DNA of 64,000 nt from Thiorhodovibrio frisius (GCF_033954835.1 NZ_CP121471.1:3466501-3530500); one strand, 5' to 3'; positions 1 through 10,464 are shown, counted from the stretch's first letter. Made by a program: numbers and translations. The notes: generated from the sequence alone by a model not told the origin.

Positions 1-725
1 TCCTGCAAGCCGCGCAGATCATCACCACGCCCGCAGCCATAATCGAACAGCCGCTGGCTGCCGTCGAGAAAGCCATGCCGGGCAAGGCTCTGAATCGGCG
101 CCGAGAAGCCATAGCGGACCATGGCAGTGCGCTGGCGGGCGGCTGCCCAGTGGTCATGCAACTGGCCGCCGAACTGAATCTGATCGCCGCCCTGCCCCGC
201 CTCATCGGGCGCATCGGCCTCGCCTTCGACATTGCCGAGCGGCACCAGCTGGTGACCCTCAATGCGATAGCCACGCTCGCGCACCAGGGCCAGCCACTGG
301 CGCTGATAGCCGATGCGGGTGGTGTCGTCGAACAGCCCGATGGATTCAGCCGCAGCGGTGAGTGCGGCGTATTCCTCCCGACGCGGATGCTCGGGCGGCA
401 GCAACAGCTCCTTGCGATGCAGGATCGGCGGGTTTAGCGAGCCAGCGTACGTTCGATAGCCAACCTCGCCAGTGCCAGGATCGAAGCGCCAAAGTTCGTG
501 AAGCGATGGAAATGGGATATCGAAGAAATCGGCATAGTGAAGAAGTGCGATACGGCCGTCCGCTTGGCGCCGCACGACGTTGAACTGGCAGCAACGACTC
601 GCATCGATTGCCCGCGCAATGGCTTGCTCCCAGTCATTCCTGCGCGTCTCGTCCAAGGCCGACAAGGCATCAATGTGCAGGTAGGTCTGCCCACCAATTT
701 TTTTTCCTAAAGTGTTAATTGACAC
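1..725 (-). CDS. DNA phosphorothioation-associated putative methyltransferase (partial)
   Basis: An open frame runs on the minus strand from about 725 off the left edge, so the C-terminus is missing (241 codons seen). A methyltransferase glycine motif, FDYGCGRGDD, lies in the final residues before the edge. The preceding 200 residues include a conserved-looking stretch around LNPPILHRKE. This matches what I recall of the methyltransferase family found beside dnd/dpt genes (TIGR04096-type). The start is uncertain: the first usable codon after the upstream stop is GTG at 725, giving VSINTLGKKIGG. It lies 150 bp downstream of dptH in the same direction and so probably belongs to the locus. Its true substrate is not known to me. 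Confidence 0.68.
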   Translation of the reverse strand, partial: MSINTLGKKIGGQTYLHIDALSALDETRRNDWEQAIARAIDASRCCQFNVVRRQADGRIALLHYADFFDIPFPSLHELWRFDPGTGEVGYRTYAGSLNPPILHRKELLLPPEHPRREEYAALTAAAESIGLFDDTTRIGYQRQWLALVRERGYRIEGHQLVPLGNVEGEADAPDEAGQGGDQIQFGGQLHDHWAAARQRTAMVRYGFSAPIQSLARHGFLDGSQRLFDYGCGRGDDLRGLQ

Positions 726-875
726 GGATTACGCTCTTTGGTGCTTGTCAACCTCTTCACAGTCTCACGGTTTTCATGCTCGGAGGAAGCGGCTTGCTAG
801 TCATCAACCAGCAACCGTTTGTTCCCCCCTCACGAAGCAGTCAGCCTGCCCCAGAATTCAGTGGTCGCTGGTCGC

Positions 876-3800
876 CTAGCGAGGCAGCCAGAAGCGTCGA
901 ATCATCGTGGCCAACTCCTCTGATGCCTCCTCGCCGAGGAAAGGCACTTGGGCGAGTATGGGCTGTCCCTCCCCCGAGAGTTTTGCGGCCAGGTGCCCTT
1001 GTCCGAGTAGATCCTCCGCGCCTGCGTCATCCAGCACGATGCGAGAGTTCTTCTCGTCGGCCACTTTGAGCGCGAGCCGGTTACCGAGATTCGCCCGGAG
1101 CTGCATCGGCAATGCATCTTTGTCGGGGCGCTGGGCGATGAAGAACAGGTGAATCCCCGCCGCACGGGCCTTTGTCGCTAGTTGGCTGACCGCCTTCGTT
1201 ACCGCATCGCGATATTCTGGGATCAGCATCCAGTCCGTCATCTCGTCGTGGAACAGGCAAATGAAGGGTAGGCGAGCATCGGCAGCGACCTTCTGGTTGT
1301 AATGGGAGAGCTTCTTCGCCTTCACGTCCCGGAACAAGACATACCGACGGTTCATCTCTATCACCAGCGCATCCAGCGCTTCGATAGCCTGCTCCTGCTC
1401 AGTAAGCAGCCCGTCGCGTACGTGCGGCATCTCCTCAAGCCACGTGTAATCGACGCCTGCCTTGGGGTCAATCATCACGATGTTGAGATTCTCCGGCGCA
1501 TTGGTCGCGCACAGATCAAGCAGCAGGTTCTGCACGAGAACCCCCTTGCCGCTGCCCGATTCACCTGCGATCAGACAATGCGGCGCATGCTCGGGCTGGC
1601 CACCGAACGGCCCGCGAAGGTTGAGGAACAAGAGCTGCCCGTTGTCTTCTCGCTCCCCGAGCAGGAGATTCAGATTCTCCTGCGGCGCGGTCGCCGGCAG
1701 TGCTCGCCGCGCCCATAGTTGCTCCAAGGCCAGCACCACGCGGTCGGGGCGGCGCACGAGCACGATGACTTCGCCGAGGCCGGGGATGACGCGAATAACG
1801 TCGACGGCATGGGAAGTCTTCAGTTCGAGCTGCTTTCTCTTGATTTTCTCAACGGTGAGATTATCGGAACCTGCAAACCGTATCAGGCCCGCATTGGGGG
1901 TCAGCCGCGTTTCAACGATCTTGGGTTTGAGGCCGTAGTTGAGCAGCGCCTGTCGGAGCGTTGTCCCGGTGCGTTCCAACCATTCACGTGCAGCAGGATC
2001 GTCGGTCTCCGAGCTGCGTGCTCGGAGGAACTCCTGGATGTCTTTGGGCCACTGCGCGCCCGCTTGGTTGACATCCGCTTCGCCGTGCGTTTCTTGGTTG
2101 TCGGACGAGGTGACGCCGTCATCGGGCGTCGTGCCAGGAGGTTTGCTGCTGTGGCTGTCGGTTTGCGACGCTGGCGTCTGCGTCTCTGCGGTACCCGGCA
2201 GGTCGGAAGACTTGGCATCGGCTTCGCTGGCCCAAAGACCCTGGCACCTCGGCATCGTTGTCGATAGGCCCGCGAGCCCTTTCAGCAACTGTCCTGTCTG
2301 AATCCGGTTGAATGCAAAAAGCGCCTGTCCATCCGGCAACTGTTCGGTTTCATCTTCAAGATCCGTGAAGTCTTCATCCTTGTCGTAGACAAACTCGAAA
2401 ATCCCCCCGCGCAGGCGCATCGGAATCGAGCCGTCGCGTACCGCGTTAGCCCAGTGCTCCGCAGGATGCTCGAAGAACATTTGCGTCGGATTGGTGTGCT
2501 CGAAGAACAATTCAGACAGGCGGCGGCACCAAATCGATTGCTCCGGATCGACTGTTTTCCGCAGTAGCCGGCGGTCGAGGCCCTCAAGGGTATTGAGCAA
2601 CTGTCTCTTGGCTTTGGTGAGGCTCGCGCGCCATTCCTGCTTCGAAACGAACTTGCTTTCGGCGACCACGAGGTCAAAGAACAACGTCTCCCCGTCCCGA
2701 TTGGGGACCAGCGTCAGGATATCGGCGACTTTCCCCTCGCGGTGGCCGAGCCAGCTCGCGTAGTCATCGAGAAAGAACCAGACCATCTCATCGGCGTCCC
2801 GGTCGAAGGCCCTGGCGATGCATCTGCGCGTCAGCGCGAGACCAAGCAATTCCAGTGCCCGCTGCTCGTTCTGCGCGGCACGCAACACCACCTGCCCCGA
2901 AAGTCTCGCCGCGTATTCAAGGCTCGTGTCGACAATCGCAGCAAGATCCTCTGTGCCGAGAGCGGGATCGATGTAGCCGATGCGCTCGCGCAACGTCGTC
3001 CCGATCGCGTCCGACGGTTTTCGGGTAGAGACGATCAGCTTGCGTTCCGTACCCGGACGCGTGAGGTAGCGAATGATGCGAATGCCGTGATTCTCAAACA
3101 GCCGCCGGTCGGCGATGCTGTCGTGAGTCACGACCCAATCGCCGATGGCGTGCGCCTTCTCGAGGATCGAGCGAACCCTGTCTTCGCCGTAGTTGATTTG
3201 GCACACAGGTAGGTAATGCGTGCTCCCGTCGATCTTTTGATCCGTGGAGAGGACCGCATGCAGCCCATCGACGTAGCGCTGGCAGGCATCCGGTTGCACG
3301 GGCGCCGTGAGATAGACAGCGGAGGTCTGATCCTGTGGGTTGAATGGACATTGCCGGCTCCAAGCGCTCGGCTTGTGCGTGCGCAGGTCGGGAACCTCGG
3401 CCGCCTCAAAACGGCGCCAAGTCAGCAGGGCGTGCCTGGAAAGGACCTCTTGGAGCAGCACGAGGTCGGCCTGCGAGTGGTGCATCCCGCCGACGTCGTT
3501 AACGTCGTTAAAGCCGACGCGAAGCCGCGACAAAAAGCTGCGGGTGGCCTCGCTCGCGAGCACTGCATCCAGCTCTCCGCCAATGGCTGCGTTTTGCTGC
3601 GTGTAAATACGCCGCAGCTTGGTCGGATCGTCGTGGGTCAAAATCAAATCGCAACGCAGATCGTCTTCCGTTTCGATCTTGCGACCGAGCTTGTCGGTCA
3701 ACATGGCAGGCAGTTCGCGTGACTCCGCGTTGTAGAGCACGCAGGAGAAATTGGCTCGCTCGTGCGGCTGGATCTCAAGATAGTGCTCGGCGACGTAGAG

Positions 3801-6233
3801 GAACTGGTCCACCGATTCCTTGGGCGGGATGTCATACAGACCACCATTGCCGGGGTCATCGATCACAGGTGGCTCTAGCAAGGAGTAATCCGCCAACCGA
3901 TCGGTTTCCGCTAGTAGCCGGATCTTGGACGCCCCTGCGGAGAGCGCGACATCGCCGTAATAGGTTGCCGCGAGCTGGACAGCCTCCACGTCGAAAAGCA
4001 CCTCGAGTTGTTCGAGTGCCTCCCGATTCTCCTCGAAAACCGACCGCAGCAAGTCCCCAAGCTGCAACGCTTTGGCGCTGAGTTCAGCAAGGCGCAATGG
4101 TGCAAGTGGTGTAACAATGGCAATCGGTATACCGTGATTAGTCGCCACGCCAATGCGCAATATAGCTCGCCATAAGTCGTTATAAGCCCGAGGAAATGCG
4201 GCCCACTGCCGCAGTGCTTTGAGCAGCGCTCCGTAGCACTGCGCCTGCTCAAGCAGGGCCGGGTGCGTCAATCCAGCGCCACCCGGCTGAACCAGTGCCT
4301 CGATCGCGCGGGTGTATGCATCGCGAAACGCGAGGAATGCGGATCTGAGCACTTCGACAGCCGCCGTGCCGGGGTTGCCGAACATATGCTCGGCCTGCAT
4401 CCGCTCGAGTCCCGTGAGGAACGCCGTCCCCATATCGAGCGCCGGATTATTGGGGTTGAACAGTTCGCCGGTACCGCCTTTGTAAGCGTCGAGGAGCGAG
4501 TTGCTGTCCGCGAGGTGAATCCGCCGATCTTGACCTCTGTCCGTCTTCGGGTTGCGTAAGAACTCGCCGGCAAGCAGCGCAGCGACGCTCCGCATTTCAT
4601 TGGGTGCGATGGCATGCAAATCCGCCGCAAATCCACCGGCGAGGACGTTTCCAGGGAGTTTCCAAACAAACTGTGCCAGGGGGGCATCGCCGAGGCTGTC
4701 CTCGCTGGCGCTGGCGGCAAGCAGCTTGGCCGAGAACCGGAACTCCGTTGCTTCGGTGCTGCGCGAGGTATTGTCGTCATGGATGTCTGACTCCCAATCC
4801 TTCGACCAACAGAGCCCAAAATCCAAGTGCGCGAAGGGCTCAAGCGCCTCTGGCAATCCGCGGTAGCGGTACTTGAGCAATCGGCATAGCGCGGTGTTCT
4901 TGTCCTGCCAGAAGGACTTCTTCTCCGCGCCGTCGAGCTTGATGTGAAGACGAGGCGCGTCCGGCAGTACCTCAGCGCGGCTGAGTAGAGGGCTGAGCGA
5001 CTGCACAATACCAGCCAGCAGATCGGTGTGTGTTCCAACCTGCTGGAATATGGCACGCTCCCATCGCTTGTGGAGATCACGCTGCGTCCGCAACACCTCC
5101 CTGTTGTTTAGGAAGAACTCGCGCTCCTCGTCTTGGACGTCCTGGCCGGGCGTTCCGGTGAACGACTTGAGGATCGTTTTGTCCTCGTCGGTAAGCGTCG
5201 CCGGATGCTCATCGTCGAAAAATTTGATGGTCTCATCCCCGAGCTTCTTGGACTCGGTGCGGCCTTGGGTGAACACGCGATGCGTCTGCGCCCAGGTGTG
5301 CTGAACGAAGGCTTCCTGCGTTGCTGTCCACCTGCCTGCTTCGATCTGGCGATCGTTGGTCATGGCGACGACGGCATCCCTGGCATCAGGGGACAGCACC
5401 CCTTCTTCGGCGAGTCTATCGGCACGTTTGACGATTCCGCTACGCTCGAGTGGAGCACCGCGGTCGTTTCGCAGATAGAGCTTATCGCGGGTATCTTTCT
5501 CAATCTTGCTGAAGGTCTTTAGCCATCCTGACGGGGACAAGCGGCGGCCAGGGCCAGCCAACGGACGTAATTTGCCGGCGTCTCGGGGGAGCCGCAGGAC
5601 TGGCAAAGCGGCATCGAGCGCACCGTTGACCGGGTGGTTGTCGTACTCGCTTGCCAACCGCAGCAGAAATTGCGCGAACATGGGTAGGTTCAGAATCAGG
5701 TCGGTGCGCGTCAACCCTTCGAGCGCGTCATGAAAATACTTCCAGTCACCACTCTCCTGGTTCAGTGGCGCAGCAAATGGGCATGCCTCAAGCCAAGGCG
5801 TCACATCATCGAGCAGCGCTTGCATGTCGAGTTTGCGGATCGCCGCAATGGTTTCGCCGGCGGTGTCGATGTTGCTCCCATCGGCCGCAAACACGATTGC
5901 TTGCATCGTTGATGCGTCGCGCGCGAGGTTGCGCCAGTGCGCCGGTGGTTCGTCGCTCAGTAGTGCGGCGGGTAGCGGGTCATCGGGCGCATCGAAAAAA
6001 GGGTGGACCCGCACCAGAGACTTCGGGATGCCGTTCGCGATGGCGCGAACCACTGCCCGGGTGACCGGGCGGCCAAGCCCTTCGATCGAATACAGCACGG
6101 TTTCGTTTGGCTCTGCCCGGATGGCCGCAGCAACGTTGCGGTAGGCGACTTCGGCGACCAGCTTGAGGTCATCCGATGGCGCAGCGCTGGTCGTAATTCC
6201 CGGTGCTGGGGGCGTTTGGCTGGCGACATCCAC
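876..6233 (-). CDS. dptH: DptH-like phosphorothioation-dependent restriction ATPase
   Basis: A very large protein, 1785 aa from the chosen start. The C-terminal ~230 residues are an FtsK/HerA-like translocase domain: Walker A GESGSGKG near residue 1555, IVMIDPKAG, a Walker B region LPFICLFHDEM and the sensor-like FFIAQRPDKDA. The rest is not assigned to a domain. Size and position after dptF and dptG fit DptH, the motor component of the module that damages DNA lacking phosphorothioate. I chose GTG at 6233 because AAAGAGGA sits just upstream and it starts 28 bp after the dptG stop. A longer frame up to an ATG at 6485 would overlap dptG by 220 bp and has a poor composition. Confidence 0.85.
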   Translation of the reverse strand: MDVASQTPPAPGITTSAAPSDDLKLVAEVAYRNVAAAIRAEPNETVLYSIEGLGRPVTRAVVRAIANGIPKSLVRVHPFFDAPDDPLPAALLSDEPPAHWRNLARDASTMQAIVFAADGSNIDTAGETIAAIRKLDMQALLDDVTPWLEACPFAAPLNQESGDWKYFHDALEGLTRTDLILNLPMFAQFLLRLASEYDNHPVNGALDAALPVLRLPRDAGKLRPLAGPGRRLSPSGWLKTFSKIEKDTRDKLYLRNDRGAPLERSGIVKRADRLAEEGVLSPDARDAVVAMTNDRQIEAGRWTATQEAFVQHTWAQTHRVFTQGRTESKKLGDETIKFFDDEHPATLTDEDKTILKSFTGTPGQDVQDEEREFFLNNREVLRTQRDLHKRWERAIFQQVGTHTDLLAGIVQSLSPLLSRAEVLPDAPRLHIKLDGAEKKSFWQDKNTALCRLLKYRYRGLPEALEPFAHLDFGLCWSKDWESDIHDDNTSRSTEATEFRFSAKLLAASASEDSLGDAPLAQFVWKLPGNVLAGGFAADLHAIAPNEMRSVAALLAGEFLRNPKTDRGQDRRIHLADSNSLLDAYKGGTGELFNPNNPALDMGTAFLTGLERMQAEHMFGNPGTAAVEVLRSAFLAFRDAYTRAIEALVQPGGAGLTHPALLEQAQCYGALLKALRQWAAFPRAYNDLWRAILRIGVATNHGIPIAIVTPLAPLRLAELSAKALQLGDLLRSVFEENREALEQLEVLFDVEAVQLAATYYGDVALSAGASKIRLLAETDRLADYSLLEPPVIDDPGNGGLYDIPPKESVDQFLYVAEHYLEIQPHERANFSCVLYNAESRELPAMLTDKLGRKIETEDDLRCDLILTHDDPTKLRRIYTQQNAAIGGELDAVLASEATRSFLSRLRVGFNDVNDVGGMHHSQADLVLLQEVLSRHALLTWRRFEAAEVPDLRTHKPSAWSRQCPFNPQDQTSAVYLTAPVQPDACQRYVDGLHAVLSTDQKIDGSTHYLPVCQINYGEDRVRSILEKAHAIGDWVVTHDSIADRRLFENHGIRIIRYLTRPGTERKLIVSTRKPSDAIGTTLRERIGYIDPALGTEDLAAIVDTSLEYAARLSGQVVLRAAQNEQRALELLGLALTRRCIARAFDRDADEMVWFFLDDYASWLGHREGKVADILTLVPNRDGETLFFDLVVAESKFVSKQEWRASLTKAKRQLLNTLEGLDRRLLRKTVDPEQSIWCRRLSELFFEHTNPTQMFFEHPAEHWANAVRDGSIPMRLRGGIFEFVYDKDEDFTDLEDETEQLPDGQALFAFNRIQTGQLLKGLAGLSTTMPRCQGLWASEADAKSSDLPGTAETQTPASQTDSHSSKPPGTTPDDGVTSSDNQETHGEADVNQAGAQWPKDIQEFLRARSSETDDPAAREWLERTGTTLRQALLNYGLKPKIVETRLTPNAGLIRFAGSDNLTVEKIKRKQLELKTSHAVDVIRVIPGLGEVIVLVRRPDRVVLALEQLWARRALPATAPQENLNLLLGEREDNGQLLFLNLRGPFGGQPEHAPHCLIAGESGSGKGVLVQNLLLDLCATNAPENLNIVMIDPKAGVDYTWLEEMPHVRDGLLTEQEQAIEALDALVIEMNRRYVLFRDVKAKKLSHYNQKVAADARLPFICLFHDEMTDWMLIPEYRDAVTKAVSQLATKARAAGIHLFFIAQRPDKDALPMQLRANLGNRLALKVADEKNSRIVLDDAGAEDLLGQGHLAAKLSGEGQPILAQVPFLGEEASEELATMIRRFWLPR

Positions 6234-6261
6234 GGTGGCTGTCCTCTTTCTAAATCCGGAG

Positions 6262-7797
6262 TTAAACGAAGGGGTTCTCGACGAAAGCGCAGTCGTCGGA
6301 AAGACGCCGCAGGAGGCCGAGTACGCGAAGCCGCTCCTCAAGGCGCTCCTGATTGGTCTTAAACTGTTCGCGCGGAGCGGGAAAATCGTCAAAAGCGTTT
6401 TCCGCGGCGACTGGCCCCACCACCAGGCGGTAGCGCTTATGCAGCCGGTCGAGGAACTCCGAATACTCCAAGGGCTCACGCACATTGGCGAGTACCAATG
6501 CCTCCAACAGGCTATCGCTCAGCGCATACCACCGTCCCGCCCCCTTGCGCGCGATCGCTAGGCCGCTCGCTTGGGCGTAAGCACCACCAACCAGTCCGAG
6601 GTGGGTGTTGTGATTCTTGAGCGCCTGGTCGACCACGGCATTGATCTGTTGGGCGGGCGACTGCTTGGGTCTCAGCATCTTTTCGCATAAGAAGCGATCT
6701 GCTAGAACCGCGGTCGCGGCGGGATTCGGATTGTCGGACACCACCGCTTGCTTCCACGCATCCGTCTGCTCGACTGCGCAGACGGCGTGCTTCACAGCAT
6801 CGCGTGTCAGTTGGCGGTGCTGGTGAAAATGTTCGATGGACAGCTTGCGCAAGGCCGTATTGCCTGCGCTGATCATGTCGACCGGCACAGGGGGCGGGCC
6901 GGCCCTGCCCAGGGTCTCCGCCGCACGTTCGATGATGTACAGCATGATTCCGAGCCCGCTGAGCCCCACCAGTGGCTCAAGCAGATAGTCGTTCGGCAAC
7001 CCCGGCAAGGAGAGCAGTGCCGTCCAATCTTCGGCGATCAGGTCATAGCGTGCATGCTTTGGCAGCGGCAGGTAGCCGACCGACGCGGCCACGTTGCGAG
7101 AGCCACCCATTGGCGGTGTCAGCCGCTCGACGAGATTGCACCAGGGGTTGTCGCCCCGCAGCAGGCGGGTGCGAATGAGTTCGTCGAGGCGCTCACGCTG
7201 TTGCGAGCGGTTGAGCATCAGATACAGCAGCTCGCCACCGCGGGAGAAGAAGCGCCTGTCTTGCGTGGCACTGCCCCCCTTGGGATTGTAGTCGGCCATC
7301 AGCATCGTCGCCCCTTGCGGCGCGAGATGGCGCGACGACGGGCGGCGGTTGTGTTGCTGTTCCACCTCCGCGCTGCGTAGCAACGAGATCGCATTGGCCA
7401 AAGAACCGAAATCGACGAACGCGCGCTTGAGGTAGTGGAAATCTGTGTCGGCATCGGCTGAGGCGCGCCCGACCCACACGTCGAAACGACTGGCGTCGGA
7501 GGTAAACGGTTCACGCAGACAGTCTTCGAGATGACGATCCTGAAACAGCAGATATCGCAGCGTTTCGCGCGTCTGCAGCGTATAGCTGATCTCCTCGTGG
7601 TCCGTCCCGAAAAAACCCGTAAAGACCCTGCCGTCTTCAGAGACCTGGAGGCGATTTGCGCAAAGTCCGAGAAACTCCAGCATCAACATCCAAGGCGTCT
7701 GATCGTTGTGGAATCGATGCCCCCAGATCTGTTCTTCCACCCATGTCTTGATGTTGACGATCTTCAGAGTGCCGGGCCGGTTTAGGGCGTTGACCAT
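6262..7797 (-). CDS. dptG: DptG-like phosphorothioation-dependent restriction protein
   Basis: A 511-aa protein with no catalytic motif I can name. Identity rests on length and on its place between dptF and dptH, the conserved order of this module. It starts at an ATG preceded by AAGGAG with 8-nt spacing, 21 bp after the dptF stop, so it is clearly cotranscribed. The family is required for the restriction side of phosphorothioate systems; its biochemical role is not well defined. Confidence 0.75.
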   Translation of the reverse strand: MVNALNRPGTLKIVNIKTWVEEQIWGHRFHNDQTPWMLMLEFLGLCANRLQVSEDGRVFTGFFGTDHEEISYTLQTRETLRYLLFQDRHLEDCLREPFTSDASRFDVWVGRASADADTDFHYLKRAFVDFGSLANAISLLRSAEVEQQHNRRPSSRHLAPQGATMLMADYNPKGGSATQDRRFFSRGGELLYLMLNRSQQRERLDELIRTRLLRGDNPWCNLVERLTPPMGGSRNVAASVGYLPLPKHARYDLIAEDWTALLSLPGLPNDYLLEPLVGLSGLGIMLYIIERAAETLGRAGPPPVPVDMISAGNTALRKLSIEHFHQHRQLTRDAVKHAVCAVEQTDAWKQAVVSDNPNPAATAVLADRFLCEKMLRPKQSPAQQINAVVDQALKNHNTHLGLVGGAYAQASGLAIARKGAGRWYALSDSLLEALVLANVREPLEYSEFLDRLHKRYRLVVGPVAAENAFDDFPAPREQFKTNQERLEERLRVLGLLRRLSDDCAFVENPFV

Positions 7798-7818
7798 CGC
7801 GTTCGCTCCTTGAGGCCG

Positions 7819-9645
7819 TCAGGCGGCCGGACTGGAAAGGGTCATCGGTTCGTGCTGCAATTTTCCCGAATACTCGTCGAGCTTGACGAGGTCGAGCTTG
7901 TTGCGGATGGAAGGCGAAAGCTCCGCGCGCAATTGGCTGACGAGTTTCAACCGAAACTGCCTCACTTCCTCGTAGCATTGGCGAGAAAAACTCGACGGCA
8001 GACTGCCATCAGCAACGCGCAGCAGGTATTCGAAGAGCAGTGGCCGCAGTTCAAGCGCGGCGAGCGGCTCATCGGGCTTCATTCGACTCACCACCTTCAG
8101 CCGCGGTCGCCCGGCCAGCCCCCCGCTATCGAACAGCACGGCAAGGACATTAAACCCCCCGCTCTCAAGTGCGATCGGCGGGCATTCAAGGACGCGCCCG
8201 AGTCGGTCGTAGCCATTGGCTGCGGGGCTCGCAACCCATAGCGCGTCCAGATTTTCGCAGAGCGTGCCGGTGAATGTTCGATTGAGACCAAGAATGATTT
8301 TGGCCCTGATTTCGCTCTCGGATTGAGGTGCCTGAGCCATCCTCTCCATAAACCGCAGATAGTCGCCACCGTGTTGAAAGATCGTCAATCGCCAAGGATC
8401 GCAAGCATCAGTGCGGTTGGCTGGCGTGTCGAAAAACAGGCGTCTGCGCTGTCCTTCAATGGCGTAGCGGAAGTCATCGAAGTTCTTCAAGCTCCCACGG
8501 AGGTAGTCCTTGCGCAATGGCTCAAACAGCCGCGAGCCGTAACAGGGCTCTGCTTCGGGTAGAGACCCTTGGTTGTCCGGCTGCGCGCCATAAATCAGTA
8601 AATCATCGATCGCGTTGCTCGTCTCACGCCCGATACCGAAAGCGTTCAGCGTGCGGAAGACATGGTACTGCTGGCGGATCTTCTCGCGCAGATTGAGTCC
8701 GAACACGTTCTGATAAGGATTGGTGGCGTGGTAACCCCTTTCCGCATCGGCGGCCCGGTTACGGGCTTTTTGGCACGTGAGTAGATTGTCGCCCTGGGTC
8801 GGTGCACGATCACCAAGCAGGATGTTGGTGATCAGAATTAGCAACTGCCGGACCGGTAGATGGGCGTCGTTGGCGGCGGCGAGGCGAATCAAGTCCGAGA
8901 GACGTCCGCGCAACGTGTTGTCCCCGTCGGCTTGGAGCAGGCGAAGGTTCAAGCGCACAGGGCAGGCGTCAAACGCGGAGCAGTTCGTGCAATTGGCCCA
9001 TTGCGGATGATTCACAACCCGGTCGAGAAGCTTGCGGAATAATGCATGGTTCGGCTGGCGGCTCAGATTGATCAAACGCAGAGCCAACCGCCCGTCGGTA
9101 TCCAGCTCCTGCTCGTCCTTCAGCATACTGCGCAGCGTTTGCCCCACGCGCCGATAATCGGGGTGCCTGTCTGAGAAATTGCGCCAATACTTGAGCAACT
9201 GCCCATCGTTGGCCGCGATGAGGTAGACCCGGCCTGGGTCCCCGCCGAGGAATGCCTGAGCAATACCGTCTAGCTCAAATGCCTTTTCAGCATCTGACAT
9301 ATCGCTGAGGTCTTTGATGATGTGCAAATGTTTGCCGCTAACGGGAAGCGGCAAGACCAGCATTTTTCCCGAGGTGGCGTAGTCGGTGGCATTGCCGCCG
9401 AGTTCGCGATAGGCCTGCCGGCAGTGGAAGGTCTTACCGTCCCCAGCGGTACCGGTCAGGATGATCGAAAGCGGGTCGGCACGGCGAAAGTTCTCAACCA
9501 CGTCGGCCAGTCTTGGCGGCGTCTCCTCAATGGGCGTCACCCCATAGCGCTCGCCGGCACTCAGCACGTGCTCATCGTACATGGTGTCGGCACTTGCGGA
9601 CGGGCCATACGTGCGCAGGAAAGCTACGAGGGGGTTATTGCTCAT
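7819..9645 (-). CDS. dptF: DptF-like phosphorothioation-dependent restriction ATPase
   Basis: A 608-aa protein with a P-loop GTAGDGKT at residues 65-72, followed by FHCRQAYREL. It also has cysteines in NCTNCSAFDACPV that could bind a metal. Sequence style and the dptF-dptG-dptH order support DptF. The start is well defined: ATG at 9645 with GAGAGG 8 nt upstream. That ribosome binding site overlaps the sspD stop, so the modification and restriction modules are translationally close here. SspABCD-linked systems called SspFGH have also been described; I cannot tell from sequence alone which name fits best. Confidence 0.82.
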   Translation of the reverse strand: MSNNPLVAFLRTYGPSASADTMYDEHVLSAGERYGVTPIEETPPRLADVVENFRRADPLSIILTGTAGDGKTFHCRQAYRELGGNATDYATSGKMLVLPLPVSGKHLHIIKDLSDMSDAEKAFELDGIAQAFLGGDPGRVYLIAANDGQLLKYWRNFSDRHPDYRRVGQTLRSMLKDEQELDTDGRLALRLINLSRQPNHALFRKLLDRVVNHPQWANCTNCSAFDACPVRLNLRLLQADGDNTLRGRLSDLIRLAAANDAHLPVRQLLILITNILLGDRAPTQGDNLLTCQKARNRAADAERGYHATNPYQNVFGLNLREKIRQQYHVFRTLNAFGIGRETSNAIDDLLIYGAQPDNQGSLPEAEPCYGSRLFEPLRKDYLRGSLKNFDDFRYAIEGQRRRLFFDTPANRTDACDPWRLTIFQHGGDYLRFMERMAQAPQSESEIRAKIILGLNRTFTGTLCENLDALWVASPAANGYDRLGRVLECPPIALESGGFNVLAVLFDSGGLAGRPRLKVVSRMKPDEPLAALELRPLLFEYLLRVADGSLPSSFSRQCYEEVRQFRLKLVSQLRAELSPSIRNKLDLVKLDEYSGKLQHEPMTLSSPAA

Positions 9646-9657
9646 CGCTAGGACCTC

Positions 9658-10464
9658 TCACAAGTGACAGACGGCGCAGCCGTCGAGTGCTTCACCATCG
9701 GGAATTGCGTACCGCGTCTTGAGCTTGGCAACCGATTCCAGGGGGCGTCCCTGGACCCAGTGGAAGGGACGGCCCCCGTTGCTCTGCTCGTAGCGCTTGG
9801 CCTTCTCGAAGAGGTCGGGATGCTGCTCCAGCAACCCCTGCCATTCTCCGATCTGCTGATAGAAGCAGAAGTAGCAGCCCGATCGACTGCGCCAGCTGTA
9901 ATAAGGCGGAAGCCCAAGCCCTGATGACAGCAAGAGCTCTTTGATGTCCGCGAGGACCAAGCCCCGATCCTTGAACGGGTAGACCGGGGTGATGTTGGGC
10001 TTGTCAGAGAGGACCACCGGTTTGCCGCCCTGGTAGCCCACCCGATCTTCATCTGCGCGGATACCGATGTATGAATACACCGGGCTGCCCTGCAGGTAGC
10101 GCTCGTAAACCTTGATCTTGAGTTCGCGCGTGCACCAGCGATTGTCAGGACGCGGCATGAAGCCGCCGTAGAGTTCGTTGAGGATGAGATCGAAAGGATT
10201 GCGTTCGCCTTTTTCTTCGACGCCGTAGAGTTGCAAGGCATTCAGGCGCGTGACGGCGACACCGAAGATGGTTTCGAACCGTTTGATGTAGTCGTAGGTT
10301 TCGGGCAATTCCGCACCGGTATCGCAAAAAACGAACTCAAGCGGGATCTGCGGGTACTCCTCAAGCAAATAGATGCCGAGAGCGGTGGAATCCTTGCCTC
10401 CGGAGAAACTTAGAATATGCCGTGCGTCGTCTCTATGCTCGAGTGCTTCTTGCAGTGTTGCCAC
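9658..10464 (-). CDS. sspD: SspD-like phosphorothioation protein, PAPS reductase / ATP pyrophosphatase family
   Basis: A 268-aa protein with the PP-loop SGGKDS at residues 21-26, followed by FVFCDTGAELPETYDYI, typical of PAPS-reductase-like enzymes that activate a substrate with ATP. Cysteines in RWCTREL, SGCYFCFY and the C-terminal GCAVCHL could hold an Fe-S cluster. It is shorter than a typical DndC. Its partners are DUF4007 and a large ATPase rather than DndB/DndD/DndE, which points to SspD, the sulfur-insertion component of single-strand phosphorothioation. The gene overlaps the end of sspC by 32 bp. Confidence 0.82.
   Translation of the reverse strand: MATLQEALEHRDDARHILSFSGGKDSTALGIYLLEEYPQIPLEFVFCDTGAELPETYDYIKRFETIFGVAVTRLNALQLYGVEEKGERNPFDLILNELYGGFMPRPDNRWCTRELKIKVYERYLQGSPVYSYIGIRADEDRVGYQGGKPVVLSDKPNITPVYPFKDRGLVLADIKELLLSSGLGLPPYYSWRSRSGCYFCFYQQIGEWQGLLEQHPDLFEKAKRYEQSNGGRPFHWVQGRPLESVAKLKTRYAIPDGEALDGCAVCHL

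Noticed and set aside
6234-6485. Longer N-terminus for DptH starting at an ATG at 6485
   Set aside because: It would overlap dptG by more than 200 bp, and the segment reads as low-quality sequence; GTG 6233 has a ribosome binding site.
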